Source: Paenibacillus sp. 481
Lineage (GTDB): Bacteria; Bacillota; Bacilli; Paenibacillales; Paenibacillaceae
Length of the DNA: 64,000 bases
Assembly (NCBI RefSeq): GCF_021223605.1
Contig: NZ_CP075175.1
Coordinates: 1,449,001-1,513,000 of the forward strand
Reading direction: 5' to 3'
The first letter of the stretch is position 1; each line of letters opens with the position of its first letter. Below the pieces are notes generated by a model that made no database searches, was not told the origin of the DNA, and was given only the letters and a program-made list of their open reading frames with translations. Both the position numbers and the translations under genes were made by a program. Shown piece after piece: positions 43,545 through 53,379 of the stretch.

Positions 43545-44633
43545 TCAACTTAAGGCAATGACAGAGACATTTATAGCGTTAATCGATCCGATTGAACCAG
43601 TATTCGTTGAAAATGCCAAGGTTGTAGGAAAAGTAGCATTTATGATAGCGCTACCTCCCGCACCCGTAGTATCTCCCGTCGCCCCAGCCGCAAAAAATCT
43701 AAGGAGCAACGCAGAATTAATAGTTGCAATAGCGCTAGCTTCAAGATTAACAACCGTGGTAAATGCAAATGTAACTGCAAAATAATAGGTGTGTCCAACA
43801 GTTAAATTTATTGAATTGCTGCCTGGAACAAGTGAAATCAATGACCCTTGTTGTAGTCTGATCGTGTTAATTGGTATAGGTGCATTAGAACCAGTTACAG
43901 ATAGCCCCGTTGAAAAAGCACTTAGGAAATTCGTAATTACAGGGGCTGTTGCTCCTGTTGCTCCCACTGCGCCTGTCGAGCCTGTAGCGCCAGTAGTACC
44001 AGCAGTGCCAGCAACACCTGTAGAGCCTGTCGAGCCTGCCGGTCCTGGTACCCCTGTTACTCCTGTCGGTCCGGGTGGACAGTTTGTTGGACAAGTACCC
44101 GTTGGTCCCGTCGGACCAACAGTACCGGTCGCGCCGGATGCCCCGGTAATTCCCGTCGCGCCAGTAGTACCCGCAGCACCCACCGTGCCTGTCACACCAG
44201 TTGCTCCTGTTGCCCCAACAGTGCCGACTGCACCAGTTGCTCCTGTAGCTCCTGTCGCTCCTATCCCTCCGGTTGTTCCAACTGGACCTGTAGGCCCTAT
44301 CGCACCGGTTGCCCCCGTAGCACCGGTAGCTCCTGTAGACACATCCTGCTGCAAGATGTTGTCTAACTTGAATTCCAACATAATAGCCTGCTTGGCTAAA
44401 GCAAGAATTGTATCCTGAACAGAATCATTTACTAACAGAAGGTCGCTTATTGTAGCCCCCGGCGTTAATCCAGGCAGTGTACCGACCGCGTACTGAATTT
44501 TCTCTCCTTCGGCATTAAGAATGTGACTGAGCCCCAGTTCCTCACTGGCTATAGAAGCTAGCAGCAATGGGATAACCTGATCCCGGCTCAGTGTAATTGT
44601 AGGCGTAATATTAGGCAAATTAGCTTGTGACAT
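43545..44633 (-). CDS. collagen-like spore-surface glycoprotein (copy 2)
   Basis: 362 aa with the same three-part build: anchor ([40 protein letters not shown]), collagen-like Gly-X-Thr region of about 130 aa with the interruption [11 protein letters not shown], and a beta-rich C-terminal domain ([20 protein letters not shown]). AAAGGAGTAG precedes the ATG. It diverges more in the C-terminal domain than in the anchor, suggesting that the anchor fixes each filament to the same layer while the tips differ. Confidence 0.85.
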   Translation of the reverse strand: MSQANLPNITPTITLSRDQVIPLLLASIASEELGLSHILNAEGEKIQYAVGTLPGLTPGATISDLLLVNDSVQDTILALAKQAIMLEFKLDNILQQDVSTGATGATGATGAIGPTGPVGTTGGIGATGATGATGAVGTVGATGATGVTGTVGAAGTTGATGITGASGATGTVGPTGPTGTCPTNCPPGPTGVTGVPGPAGSTGSTGVAGTAGTTGATGSTGAVGATGATAPVITNFLSAFSTGLSVTGSNAPIPINTIRLQQGSLISLVPGSNSINLTVGHTYYFAVTFAFTTVVNLEASAIATINSALLLRFFAAGATGDTTGAGGSAIINATFPTTLAFSTNTGSIGSINAINVSVIALS

Positions 44634-44654
44634 ATGGCACTACTCCTTTCTAAA

Positions 44655-45752
44655 TTACTGAAGTGAATAAATAGATATAGAAATAGTGGAGAACTGGGCC
44701 GAAACTCCGGACGTGTTTATGATTTGCAGCGTTGAAGGTGTGCCTCCAGTCTGAATAATGGTTTGGTTTTGCAACTGTCGATTAATTGCTGCCCCTGTAG
44801 TGAGCAAAAAAGAGCTCGTCGTTCCCGGCACAATAACACCGTCCAAAAAAAGAGCCGTCGACAATGTCGTTGTAAGGATCCCTTGTACAGCATAAAAGAC
44901 AAAATACGTGTGGTTTGCAGCAAGATTAATCGTCCCGGTTCCGGCAGTGTTTGAAATTAACGTACCTATAACGGAATTGTTTCCTTGTAGAATAAGAGGG
45001 GCTCCATTCGCTACGACTTGGGGGAGAGTATTGGGAGTAAAGAAGTTAGCAGATCCAAGGGGGGTTGTTGCACCTGTAACACCGACTCCCCCAGTGGCTC
45101 CGGTAGCACCCGTCAGCCCCGTTGCGCCCGTTGCGCCTGCAGCTCCCGTTGCCCCCATCGCTCCAACGCCAGTGGCTCCTGTTGGACCTGTCGGCCCTGG
45201 CGGACAAGTTGGACAGGGTCCTGTAACCCCAGTCGTACCCGTCGTACCCACAGCTCCCGCAGCTCCGGTCGCACCTGTCGCACCCGTTGGACCCGTCGTT
45301 CCTGCCGGTCCCGGCACCCCAGTAGCTCCGGTTACCCCGGCTGTTCCTGTAGCTCCGGTAGGCCCAGTAGCTCCTGCTGACCCTGTCGCTCCTGTGGCTC
45401 CTGTCGGACCTGTACCTGTAGCTCCAGTAGCCCCAGTTGCCCCCGTCGCTCCGATTGTCACTTCGGAATTAAGTACGCTTGAGAGCATCGTATCTAACAA
45501 AAATTCTTTCTTCGTCAGCACATTCATCATGTCTCTGACACTTTCGTTAACAGCAAGAATATCGCTGATAGTGGCAGGAGTCGTTAATCCAGGAAGTGTA
45601 CCTATAACATACTGGATTTTTTCCGCTTCCGCGTTAATTACGTGGCTTAATCCTAGTTCTTCTAGTGCGATAGACGCGAGCAGTAAGTTGATAGCGTCAT
45701 CACGATTTACAGTGATCCCTGGAGTAATATTAGGTACGTTAGCCTGCGACAT
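44655..45752 (-). CDS. collagen-like spore-surface glycoprotein (copy 3)
   Basis: 365 aa: anchor ([40 protein letters not shown]), collagen-like region of about 130 aa with interruption [10 protein letters not shown], and a BclA-like C-terminal domain ([20 protein letters not shown]). AGGAGGGAG precedes the ATG. First transcribed of the three; gaps to copy 2 and copy 1 are 21 and about 30 bp, so all may share one sporulation promoter upstream, near a transposase remnant. Confidence 0.85.
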   Translation of the reverse strand: MSQANVPNITPGITVNRDDAINLLLASIALEELGLSHVINAEAEKIQYVIGTLPGLTTPATISDILAVNESVRDMMNVLTKKEFLLDTMLSSVLNSEVTIGATGATGATGATGTGPTGATGATGSAGATGPTGATGTAGVTGATGVPGPAGTTGPTGATGATGAAGAVGTTGTTGVTGPCPTCPPGPTGPTGATGVGAMGATGAAGATGATGLTGATGATGGVGVTGATTPLGSANFFTPNTLPQVVANGAPLILQGNNSVIGTLISNTAGTGTINLAANHTYFVFYAVQGILTTTLSTALFLDGVIVPGTTSSFLLTTGAAINRQLQNQTIIQTGGTPSTLQIINTSGVSAQFSTISISIYSLQ

Positions 45753-45786
45753 TTATGGCTCCCTCCTTTTTTAGTGAGACGGATTT

Positions 45787-45925
45787 TCAAGCCAACTGTG
45801 ACAGCTCATTCATGAATGATTCGTAAGCTGTTCTCCACCCAAAACATTTTCTTGATCGATGATTTATGTGGTCAAGTGTATGTGATAGTTCGTCTTCTGT
45901 AACCGTGGCAAAATCATATGCCCAA
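45787..45925 (-). pseudogene. C-terminal remnant of an IS30-family transposase
   Basis: The minus frame ending at TGA 45787-45789 reads DFATVTEDELSHTLDHINHR then SRKCFGWRTAYESFMNEL, matching the end of IS30-type transposases (RPRKCLGWRTPYEVF). The catalytic DDE part is gone. It lies directly upstream of the collagen-like cluster. Confidence 0.75.
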
Positions 45926-46280
45926 CAAGCTTCAAAAAACGATGACAAAAATAATAATCATGGGGATTCTAATATTTCTCCTAGTTGAATGAATTTCATA
46001 AATTCAAACCCTTCCAGAGAAAAAGTGATTCAGGAGCACCTCTCCAAATCTCGAATAGGTTAATCAGCTGCACCAGCCAAAAGAGAATGAACTGCGGAGA
46101 ACTACTATGCTATATATTCGAAACGATCGGATTTTGTCACTGTAAGACTTTTTAACATGAGTCTGGAATCTCGAAGGCTTGTGGATAGTTGTAGGAAAAA
46201 TCCCTGATACCTGCGTCAAAAAATCATTAGGAATCCATATCCGAATTTCCCGAGCCGCGTACACTATACATAAAACTTTC
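45926..46280. other. 355-bp intergenic stretch
   Basis: Between the IS30 remnant and hpaB-like gene I see no convincing gene or hairpin. It must hold the promoter of the hpaB-like gene, but no clear -35/-10 pair stands out. Confidence 0.3.
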
Positions 46281-46293
46281 AGGAGATGGTTGT

Positions 46294-47757
46294 ATGCCAA
46301 TAAAAGACGGCAAGCAGTATGTCGAGCGACTCGACGCATCCAAAACCAACGTCTGGATTCAAGGAAGCAGAGTAACCGTTCCCGTATCGAGCCATCCTGC
46401 GTTTGCCGGGCTCATCTCTGCTCAGGCTGAATTGTACGATATACAAGGTCAGCCATCGTTCCAACAGGATATGACTTATGAATCACCGACAACAGGAGAT
46501 CCGGTAGGAATGTCGTTTCTAGTTCCGCGGTCGAAGTCAGACCTGAAGAAACGAAGAATCATGATCGGACGTTGGACCGACGTTCATCATGGGTTTCTCG
46601 GCCGTTCCCCGGATTATATGAATACGACGATGATGGCTTTCGGTGCGGCGGCGGAGCTGTTGTCCGAGTATGATCCAATGTATGCCGCAAACGTGAAAGC
46701 TTACTATGAATATTGCCGAGAAAACGACATTACGTTATCTCACGCTTTCGTCGTTCCGCATATGGCAAGGTTGAGAACTTTGATGAAGACACTGGAGCTG
46801 CCGGATGCTCCGATGGTTGTCGAAAAGACGAAGGAAGGCTTGATCGTGAATGGCGCGTTTTGGATCGCAACACAAGGAGTTACGGCTGAGGAAATATTGG
46901 TGTACCCGTCGCCGCTGCCTTCTCCTCATAGAGAAAATCCGTATGCCTTCAGTTTCGCCATTCCGAATAATTTGCCCGGAGTCAAATTTATTTGCCGAGA
47001 AAGCTTCGTTGCCGGAACATCGCGGTACGATTATCCGTTAAGCTCCCGCTTTGAGGAAATGGATACGCTGGTTGTACTGGATCATGTGCTTGTACCGCAT
47101 GAGCGGGTATTTATGTATGGCGATACACAGATGATGGCGCGTTTTTTCGAAGAAAGCCATTTCCATACACATGCAGGGCATCAGGTATTGTGCCGCGTTA
47201 TTGCAAAAACCGAATTTTTGCTCGGGACGATTGAATTAATAATAGAGTCGTTAGGCTTGCGCACGTACACCCCGGTTATTGAAAAAGCAACGGAGGTGAT
47301 CGCCGCGTTAGAGTCGCTAAAGGGGCTACTGGTCGCTTGCGAAGCGAACGCGCAGCTGGATCAGTGGGGTTCGATGCTGCCGGATTCCAGACCGCTGTAT
47401 GCCGCTAACTACTTGTTTCCGAAGCTGTATCCCCAGATGATAGAAATCGTGCAACTACTAGGTGCGAGCGGCATCGTTATGATTCCAAGCGAGCAAGATT
47501 TCGTATCCGAAGCGGCCGGAGATATCAACCGTTTTTTGAGAGGTATCAACCTGAATGCGAAGCGGAATGTCGGCTTATTCCGGCTCGCCTGGGAACTGAG
47601 TACAAGCTCGTTTGCCGGGCGGCAAAGCTTGTATGAGCGGTTTTTTTTCGGCGATGCCATTAAAGTGGCTAACCGGTTGTATTACGGATATACGGATAAG
47701 GATGTATATGCCGAGAAGGTTAGCAATTTTTTGTCTGACTCCATAACAAACAATTAA
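46294..47757 (+). CDS. 4-hydroxyphenylacetate 3-monooxygenase (HpaB)-family flavoprotein
   Basis: 487 aa, usual length. HpaB/PheA-type oxygenase that uses reduced FAD to hydroxylate phenolic compounds. Motifs: DGKQYVERLD at the start, GRWTDVHHGFLGRSPDYMN, SHAFVVPHM, YPLSSRFEEMDTLVVLDHVL and IPSEQDFVSEAAGDINRFL. ATG at 46294 with AGGAGATGG 8 bases upstream. No flavin reductase (HpaC) gene is adjacent, so reduced flavin must come from elsewhere. The exact substrate, such as 4-hydroxyphenylacetate or a chlorophenol, is not evident. Confidence 0.9.
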   Translation: MPIKDGKQYVERLDASKTNVWIQGSRVTVPVSSHPAFAGLISAQAELYDIQGQPSFQQDMTYESPTTGDPVGMSFLVPRSKSDLKKRRIMIGRWTDVHHGFLGRSPDYMNTTMMAFGAAAELLSEYDPMYAANVKAYYEYCRENDITLSHAFVVPHMARLRTLMKTLELPDAPMVVEKTKEGLIVNGAFWIATQGVTAEEILVYPSPLPSPHRENPYAFSFAIPNNLPGVKFICRESFVAGTSRYDYPLSSRFEEMDTLVVLDHVLVPHERVFMYGDTQMMARFFEESHFHTHAGHQVLCRVIAKTEFLLGTIELIIESLGLRTYTPVIEKATEVIAALESLKGLLVACEANAQLDQWGSMLPDSRPLYAANYLFPKLYPQMIEIVQLLGASGIVMIPSEQDFVSEAAGDINRFLRGINLNAKRNVGLFRLAWELSTSSFAGRQSLYERFFFGDAIKVANRLYYGYTDKDVYAEKVSNFLSDSITNN

Positions 47758-47926
47758 TATCAGGAAAGATCTCGCTGCATTTTGACGCTTTCGCGAACTT
47801 AGACTTTCCTCTATGAATCAATTTCATAAATGCTGTTACTGCTGATAGATGTTTAACCATGCGCCGCGACAAATACCTGTCTTCAAAGGCTCGTAGACCG
47901 TATCCGGTGAAAAATGGCATTGTAAT

Positions 47927-47998
47927 ATTAAAATCGCACTTATGAGTTGCAATCCCGACTGGTTGGCAGTCCTTGCAATCTAAAAGTGCGATTTAAAT
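47927..47998. repeat. long structured inverted repeat
   Basis: Outer arms ATTAAAATCGCACTT (47927-47941) and AAGTGCGATTTAAAT (47984-47998) pair with one mismatch. Inside, two TTGCAA copies pair, and ACTG/CAGT closes the tip. About 170 bp after the hpaB-like gene; may be its terminator or a small structured RNA or mobile-element relic. Confidence 0.5.
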
Positions 47999-48230
47999 AT
48001 GCTATCCATTTGATTTAGTAAACTTTTCGTCTTATAAGCATCTATATATGGTTTAGGCAACCTATTATTTGTATATTCAATCTATTGACACTACGCACTC
48101 TACAGGAGATGACTGCTGACGGTAGAAAACAAAAAATATGATTTGGCTGATATTCACCTATACCAGCTAATATGTAAAACGATCCACCAAACTTATGCAA
48201 GGTGGATCTCTCAACCATTTTGGGTAAAAA
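47999..48230. other. intergenic stretch with short remnants
   Basis: Contains a perfect 8-bp hairpin (GATCCACC/GGTGGATC, 48181-48208) and a minus-strand tail FYRQQSSPVECVVSID ending at TGA 48077-48079, related to the remnant at 40841. No gene seen. Confidence 0.3.
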
Positions 48231-48233
48231 AAG

Positions 48234-48255
48234 AGAGGGGCGAAAGCCCCTCTTT
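48234..48255 (-). terminator. intrinsic terminator of the rlmCD-type gene
   Basis: AGAGGGG (48234-48240) pairs with CCCCTCT (48247-48253), loop CGAAAG; on the minus strand a U-rich run follows. Confidence 0.85.
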
Positions 48256-48279
48256 ACTAATTCCGCCAATACATCTCAA

Positions 48280-49854
48280 CTATAAATTTCCCCTCACCAA
48301 AACCGCAACACTCTCCACATGCACCGTGTGCGGGAACATGTCCACAGGCTGCACCTCTTTCACCGTGTAGCCCCCATCCGCCAACACGCGCAAATCACGC
48401 GCCAGTGTCGACGCATTGCACGACACATACACAATGCGCTCTGGGCGCATTTCAAGCATCGTGTCCAGCAACGCGTTATCGCAGCCTTTACGCGGCGGGT
48501 CGACCACGATCACATCCGGCGCTAAACCGCGCGCTTTCCAGCCTGGAATAACGACCTCGGCTGGGCCGACCTCGAACTCCGCGTTCGTCATGCCGTTCAG
48601 CTCCGCATTGCGGCGTGCATCGGCAATCGCTTCCTCGACAATTTCTACGCCGAGCACGCGCTTCGCCTTCCGCGCCAAGAACAACGAAATCGTTCCGATG
48701 CCACAATAAGCATCAATAACGGTTTCGTTCCCTGTCAGTCCAGCGTACTCAACCGTTTTACCGTACAGCACTTCGGTCTGTACCGGATTCACCTGATAGA
48801 ACGAGCGTGCCGAGATGGCGAATTTCACATCGCCAATATAATCGGTAATATGCTCGTCGCCCCACAACACACGCGTCAAATCGCCAAAAATGACGTTCGT
48901 GCGCTTCGTGTTCACGTTCTGGCAAATGCTCTTTACATTAGGCACTTTCTCTGCCAACGCACGCACAAGCTCATTGCGACGTGGAATGTTGTCGCCGTTT
49001 GTAACCAGTACAATCATACGCTCGCCTGTGTGGAAGCCGTATTTAACAACCACATGGCGCAGCAAGCCGTGGTGCGTCTCTTCGTGATAAGGCTGAATGC
49101 CTAGCTCACGCGCAATTTGTTTCACTTGCAAGACCACTTCATCGTTCGCCTCATGCTGGATTAAACATGTATCCGTATCAATGATCCGGTGACTGTTACG
49201 AGCATAAAACCCACCGATAAGCCCGCCCTCACGCTCATTCATGCCGATCGGAACCTGCGCTTTATTGCGGTAGCGCCAAGGATCTTCCATACCAAGCGTA
49301 GGCAAAATCACAACAGCCTCCTCTTGTGAATCACCCTCGCTCAACCCCATCTCAGCATTATTCGTCTTGAACTTGCCGATACGCTCCATCACATCCACCA
49401 CATGCTGACGCTTCCATACCAGTTGCTCCGCATACGACAAATGCTGCATCTGACAGCCGCCGCATTGATCGTAAATCTCACACTCCGCCTCAATGCGGTG
49501 CGGACTAGCTGCAAGACGCTCGACGACCTTCGCGTAGCCGTACTGCTTCTTCACTTTAAGCACAAGCACACGTACCTTCTCACCTGGCAGCGCACCATTC
49601 ACGAACAGCGTAAAACCTTCTACGCGCCCAACGCCTTCCCCCTCATGAGTTAGGCCAATAATATCCACAACGACAACATCATTTTTATCCACAGGTGCAG
49701 TATGTGCCTTGGCAGTTGACCTATCAGGTCCCTTCACGCCATTCCCATTTCCACTCGTGTTTCGATTTACATTTACCTTCTCAGCTAACTTTTTATGTCC
49801 AACGGAACCTTTTTTCCCTCTCGTGTCCGACCGCTTATGCGATTGCTTACTCAT
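48280..49854 (-). CDS. rlmCD: 23S rRNA (uracil-C5)-methyltransferase, RlmCD/RumA type
   Basis: 524 aa. A basic, Gly/Lys/Asn-rich N-terminal extension of about 55 residues precedes a TRAM domain ([20 protein letters not shown]), the Fe-S cluster set ([10 protein letters not shown] with a later Cys), and the methyltransferase domain ([26 protein letters not shown] with the catalytic Cys in [13 protein letters not shown]). ATG at 49854 with GAGGAA 7 bases upstream. Paired with dgkB as in B. subtilis yerQ-yefA. The N-terminal extension is unusual in length. Confidence 0.93.
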   Translation of the reverse strand: MSKQSHKRSDTRGKKGSVGHKKLAEKVNVNRNTSGNGNGVKGPDRSTAKAHTAPVDKNDVVVVDIIGLTHEGEGVGRVEGFTLFVNGALPGEKVRVLVLKVKKQYGYAKVVERLAASPHRIEAECEIYDQCGGCQMQHLSYAEQLVWKRQHVVDVMERIGKFKTNNAEMGLSEGDSQEEAVVILPTLGMEDPWRYRNKAQVPIGMNEREGGLIGGFYARNSHRIIDTDTCLIQHEANDEVVLQVKQIARELGIQPYHEETHHGLLRHVVVKYGFHTGERMIVLVTNGDNIPRRNELVRALAEKVPNVKSICQNVNTKRTNVIFGDLTRVLWGDEHITDYIGDVKFAISARSFYQVNPVQTEVLYGKTVEYAGLTGNETVIDAYCGIGTISLFLARKAKRVLGVEIVEEAIADARRNAELNGMTNAEFEVGPAEVVIPGWKARGLAPDVIVVDPPRKGCDNALLDTMLEMRPERIVYVSCNASTLARDLRVLADGGYTVKEVQPVDMFPHTVHVESVAVLVRGNL

Positions 49855-50195
49855 GTTTTTGTTCCTCATCCGTCCCTCACTCACTTGTCCTGTCTGTATT
49901 GGTCATTCTTATTAGTATAAACCTATTGTTAAGCGCATAAGCACCAAAATATCCACAACTAACTTTCCACTGTCAAAATGGTTACCTCTTCATGACCCAA
50001 CATCAAGAAGCGGCCCGCCCCGCCAGCTCTCCCTCTTTCAGAAGAACAAGTGCGAAACCGACCGCCACCATGTATTATGTCGTCATTCTATTCTAACATT
50101 GGTATGCCCATTTTGCATATGAGAGAATGCTGCCACTGGCCGCAAGCCACGTCCAGCTACTACCCAGATCACAGCTCCAGCCCTCAACATTCATC

Positions 50196-51107
50196 CTACC
50201 GATACGACGACTCCCCCGACACATCCGCAAAAATATGCAAATGGCTCGGCAGCACCTCGAACGTCGCCGGCAGCGTGCCGCCAAATTCACCGTCCAAATT
50301 CAGCTGCACCACATCAGGCGAAGTCACCTGCACATACTTCGACTGCACGTGTATAATGTGCGGGTCCGCCAAATGCTCGCCGCGCAGCGCCAATCCGGCA
50401 ATCCGAATAAACTCAGCCAAATTGCACTTTTTCAACATTAAGATGTCGAACAATCCGTCATCTATGCGGGCACCTGGGGCCAGCTTCTCAAAGCCGCCAA
50501 CCGAGTTCGTGTTCGAAATTAGGAACAACATAAACTCCTCATGGAACACGCCATGACCGTCCACTTCAATGCGCAGCTCCGTCGGACGGAAGCGTCCAAT
50601 TTTCTCAAGCCCCTTCACATAGTAAGCCAAATGCCCGATCATCGTCTTCATCTTGCTCGGAACCTCATACGTCACCTCGGTCAACGAGCCGCCGCCAGCG
50701 ATGTTAATAAAATACTTATCATTCGCCCGTCCCAAATCAATCACACGCGTCTGCTGACGTACGATAAGCTCACACGCATCATCCCAGTTACGCGGGATGC
50801 CCAACGCACGCGCAAAATCATTCGTCGTCCCAAGCGGGATAATGCCTAACGGCGGACGACGATCCTTCACCGCCATCCCGTTGATCACTTCGTTCAACGT
50901 GCCGTCCCCGCCAGCCGCGATAATAATATCGTATCCACGATCAATCGCATCAGCAGCGCTGCGCGTCGCATCGCCTTCCCCTTCCGTAGCATGAGTTGTC
51001 GTCTCGATGCCTGCCGAATCCAACCGTTGTAAAATGTCGGCCAGCCGCCTCTTTCCTTCCTCTCTGCCGGAAGTCGGATTATAAATTAGCCTCGCTCTTT
51101 TATACAT
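50196..51107 (-). CDS. dgkB: diacylglycerol kinase DgkB
   Basis: 303 aa. Soluble diacylglycerol kinase that returns diacylglycerol from lipoteichoic acid synthesis to phospholipid metabolism. Motifs: ARLIYNPTSGREEGKRR, nucleotide-binding GGDGTLNEVINGM, PLGTTNDFARALGIP, and the lipid-kinase C-terminal fold (FDILMLKKCNLAEFI). ATG at 51107 preceded by GGGTGA; an upstream start at 51122 is less likely. Same order with the rRNA methyltransferase gene as in B. subtilis. Confidence 0.95.
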   Translation of the reverse strand: MYKRARLIYNPTSGREEGKRRLADILQRLDSAGIETTTHATEGEGDATRSAADAIDRGYDIIIAAGGDGTLNEVINGMAVKDRRPPLGIIPLGTTNDFARALGIPRNWDDACELIVRQQTRVIDLGRANDKYFINIAGGGSLTEVTYEVPSKMKTMIGHLAYYVKGLEKIGRFRPTELRIEVDGHGVFHEEFMLFLISNTNSVGGFEKLAPGARIDDGLFDILMLKKCNLAEFIRIAGLALRGEHLADPHIIHVQSKYVQVTSPDVVQLNLDGEFGGTLPATFEVLPSHLHIFADVSGESSYR

Positions 51108-51133
51108 GCTTGCGTCACCCATTTACAATCTAT

Positions 51134-51955
51134 TCATTGCTGCACAATCCGACCACTTACAGGACGGCTGTCACTCGACTCGTGCATCGTGTCTAACACC
51201 CTCAATGCTTCCTGCTCAAGCCACACGCTTAAGGCAGGATGAGGTAACAATGTTTGACCGTCGTACTCAACAGTCTCGCCTGATAACCGCTCTGGAATAA
51301 CTTGATTCGTAAAATAACCCGTACTCAAAAATAAAGGAACAACGACCACTTGTCCGCCCATAGCTTCCGTACGTACTCGCAATTGCCGAGCCGCTCCTGC
51401 CACATCCTCGCAACATAACAACGCATGGTCAGCGTACGCGCATAGACCACGTTCCAGCAGCATACGACCTAAATGAGACAGCCCTTCATGCCAACGCGTT
51501 TGAAACGGTTCATGCGGGCTGCCATGAGCAATAAGCAGAACACCATCGCGCTCACCAGCTACACGTAACCCCTTTAACCTAGATGCTAGCATATCCAGCA
51601 CCGCTTCATCGCCATCTAAAGGTTGTCCATAATAGATACGCGCGCGTACAGCAAATGGCTCCAGATCCGTTTCTACCAACGACTCTGCCTTTACCCCAAG
51701 TGCATACGCAATCTCATCTACATGTGTACTCCCTGAGGAGACAAACAAAGGCAGCACGCCAATCGCGTTCACGCCTATTGCTTCCAGCTCATCAATGCCG
51801 TCCTGAATACTCCTCCCAGGTACACATTCCAAAAAAGAAGAAACTACCGGTATCCCTTCAGGCCAATTAGCCTGAGCAATTGCCTCGTCTACAAGCGCCA
51901 CCCAAGCTGCGCTGCGTGAGCCGTGGCTAATGACAAGCAGACCGGGTTTGTCCAT
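51134..51955 (-). CDS. CbiX-type sirohydrochlorin chelatase-like protein
   Basis: 273 aa, two tandem CbiX-type domains. The first has ISHGSRSAAWVALVDEA and FLECVPGRSIQDGIDEL; the second has LLIAHGSPHEPFQ and VVVPLFLSTGYFTNQVI. Catalytic His of each HGS motif is present. Such proteins insert cobalt, iron or nickel into sirohydrochlorin. ATG overlaps the yerC-like stop (TAATG). No other cobalamin or siroheme genes are in the window, so the metal is undefined. Confidence 0.9.
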   Translation of the reverse strand: MDKPGLLVISHGSRSAAWVALVDEAIAQANWPEGIPVVSSFLECVPGRSIQDGIDELEAIGVNAIGVLPLFVSSGSTHVDEIAYALGVKAESLVETDLEPFAVRARIYYGQPLDGDEAVLDMLASRLKGLRVAGERDGVLLIAHGSPHEPFQTRWHEGLSHLGRMLLERGLCAYADHALLCCEDVAGAARQLRVRTEAMGGQVVVVPLFLSTGYFTNQVIPERLSGETVEYDGQTLLPHPALSVWLEQEALRVLDTMHESSDSRPVSGRIVQQ

Positions 51956-52245
51956 TAGCGGCTCAAACGCTCCAACGCCATGTTGTAGCCGTCGTTGCCA
52001 TAATTCAAGCAGCGCTTAACACGCGAAATCGTAGCTGTACTAGCTCCCGTCTCCGCTTCAATCTGATTGTACGTGCAGCCTTTACCAAGCATACGCGCCA
52101 CTTCCAAACGCTGCGAAAGCGATTGGATTTCATTAACCGTGCACAAATCATCAAAGAAAATATAGCATTCTTCTACCGTTTTTAACGTTAAAATCGCTTC
52201 AAATAACTGATCGACTGTTTTATCATTTAACTTTTTAAGTTGCAA
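51955..52245 (-). CDS. yerC: TrpR/YerC-family DNA-binding protein
   Basis: 96 aa. Matches the YerC/YecD branch of the TrpR superfamily: LFEAILTLKTVEECYIFFDDLC then EIQSLSQRLEVARMLGKG and the recognition helix TYNQIEAETGASTATISRVKRC. It starts about 20 bases after a GGGGTGAA site and overlaps the CbiX-like gene. In B. subtilis yerC lies near yerB and the pur genes, as here. Its regulon is not evident from this window. Confidence 0.9.
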   Translation of the reverse strand: MQLKKLNDKTVDQLFEAILTLKTVEECYIFFDDLCTVNEIQSLSQRLEVARMLGKGCTYNQIEAETGASTATISRVKRCLNYGNDGYNMALERLSR

Positions 52246-52473
52246 ACCGATTCACCCCTACACATAATCGCTGATGTCCATATTGTACTTCCTTTAACAT
52301 GCCTTTTCAAGCATCACAGTTGTTCTGCGTTAACGAACTACCGCATCCTGAGCCCGATTTAATCTACTCTATTTAGGCAGTCGTCCACGCGAGTTGTTCG
52401 CCCACGACATACAGTATAATATTCCACGCTAAAATAGCAACATAATTTAACAAGGGGAGAAAGGTGATAACCA

Positions 52474-53256
52474 ATGAGCGCTCCTTATAACAACCCCCGA
52501 ACATCGGCGACGCCCCCGAAAAACTTCACAAACGACCCAAGCCTCACCAACATGAATCGATCACAATCGATGAATCGTCCTTACGATAACTCACCATCCA
52601 ATCGTAGTTTTTCAGGTGGTCCTGGTTTCGGTTCTGGATTTGGATCGGGCTATAATTCTGGATCTGGATTCGGTTCAGGCTACAATTCTGGATTTGGTTC
52701 CGGATATAACTCCGGTCCCCCCAAATTCTCTTTTCCAAACCAGTCCAATTTCATTATACCGTACCCTTCCAAATTTGAAATCCCCCCACTTCCGATGAAC
52801 CCAACACTACCAACGTTTCCATCATCCACACCAGCAGTGACCGAGACACCTGAAGCCACAGATAGTAAAGATAAAAAAGGAAGTGGCTTCTCTTTTGACG
52901 ATGTCAAAGGAATGGTTGACCGGTTGGGAGGCGTTGAAGGTATCGTGTCTACGGTCGGGAAGGTACAGAAGGTCGTGCAAAGTATACAGCAAGTCGCGCC
53001 GATTGTAAAAATGGTGATGAGCCTTATGCCTAGCAAATCGAGTAGTAACGATAGCAGCGATTCTGCCCGCGAAGAAGAAGTTGAAACACAAGAAGCGCCA
53101 CCTCCACGCCGCCGCCGACGTAAACGTACGGGCCCTAAAAGCGATACATCATCACAATATTATGGCAAAACGTATGACAGACCCCCAGGCAGGCGTAAGC
53201 GGTCAGGTTCAAGACCGAATGCGAATGCAAAATCCAGGCCCAAATTCAATACCTAG
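52474..53256 (+). CDS. Gly/Ser/Tyr-rich VrrA/YqfQ-like protein
   Basis: 260 aa. An N-terminal third rich in Asn, Ser and Pro holds tandem GSGFGSGYNSG repeats (about residues 50-85). A conserved hydrophobic helix block follows (FDDVKGMVDRLGGVEGIVST, APIVKMVMSLMP), then an acidic patch and a very basic tail (PPPRRRRRKRTGPKS). AAAGGTGAT precedes the ATG. The layout resembles YqfQ/VrrA-type sporulation-linked proteins; function unknown. A terminator shared with pit follows. Confidence 0.7.
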   Translation: MSAPYNNPRTSATPPKNFTNDPSLTNMNRSQSMNRPYDNSPSNRSFSGGPGFGSGFGSGYNSGSGFGSGYNSGFGSGYNSGPPKFSFPNQSNFIIPYPSKFEIPPLPMNPTLPTFPSSTPAVTETPEATDSKDKKGSGFSFDDVKGMVDRLGGVEGIVSTVGKVQKVVQSIQQVAPIVKMVMSLMPSKSSSNDSSDSAREEEVETQEAPPPRRRRRKRTGPKSDTSSQYYGKTYDRPPGRRKRSGSRPNANAKSRPKFNT

Positions 53257-53321
53257 TATGTCTCTATTTCGACACATACCGCATAGTCCTTCAGAAACGT
53301 AAACCCCGCTCCAGCAAACAA

Positions 53322-53350
53322 AAAAAGCCGACCCACAAGGGCCGGCTTTC
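53322..53350. terminator. bidirectional terminator
   Basis: AAAGCCGACCC-ACAA-GGGCCGGCTTT (one mismatch), between the Gly-rich gene and pit, with an A-run/U-run on the left side. Confidence 0.8.
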
Positions 53351-53379
53351 CTATCAATTGCACATTCACTTTTTTTATA

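Noticed and set aside
42760-45774. Long plus-strand frames encoding Val-Ala-Pro repeats opposite the collagen-like genes
   Set aside because: They are the reverse reading of Gly-X-Thr codons; no ribosome sites, and the minus-strand genes have conserved ends and good starts.
47720-47920. Minus-strand frame FTGYGLRAFEDRYLSRRMVK... overlapping the end of the hpaB-like gene
   Set aside because: Protein-like in places, but no ribosome site, overlaps a well-supported gene and ends in poor sequence. At most an old remnant.
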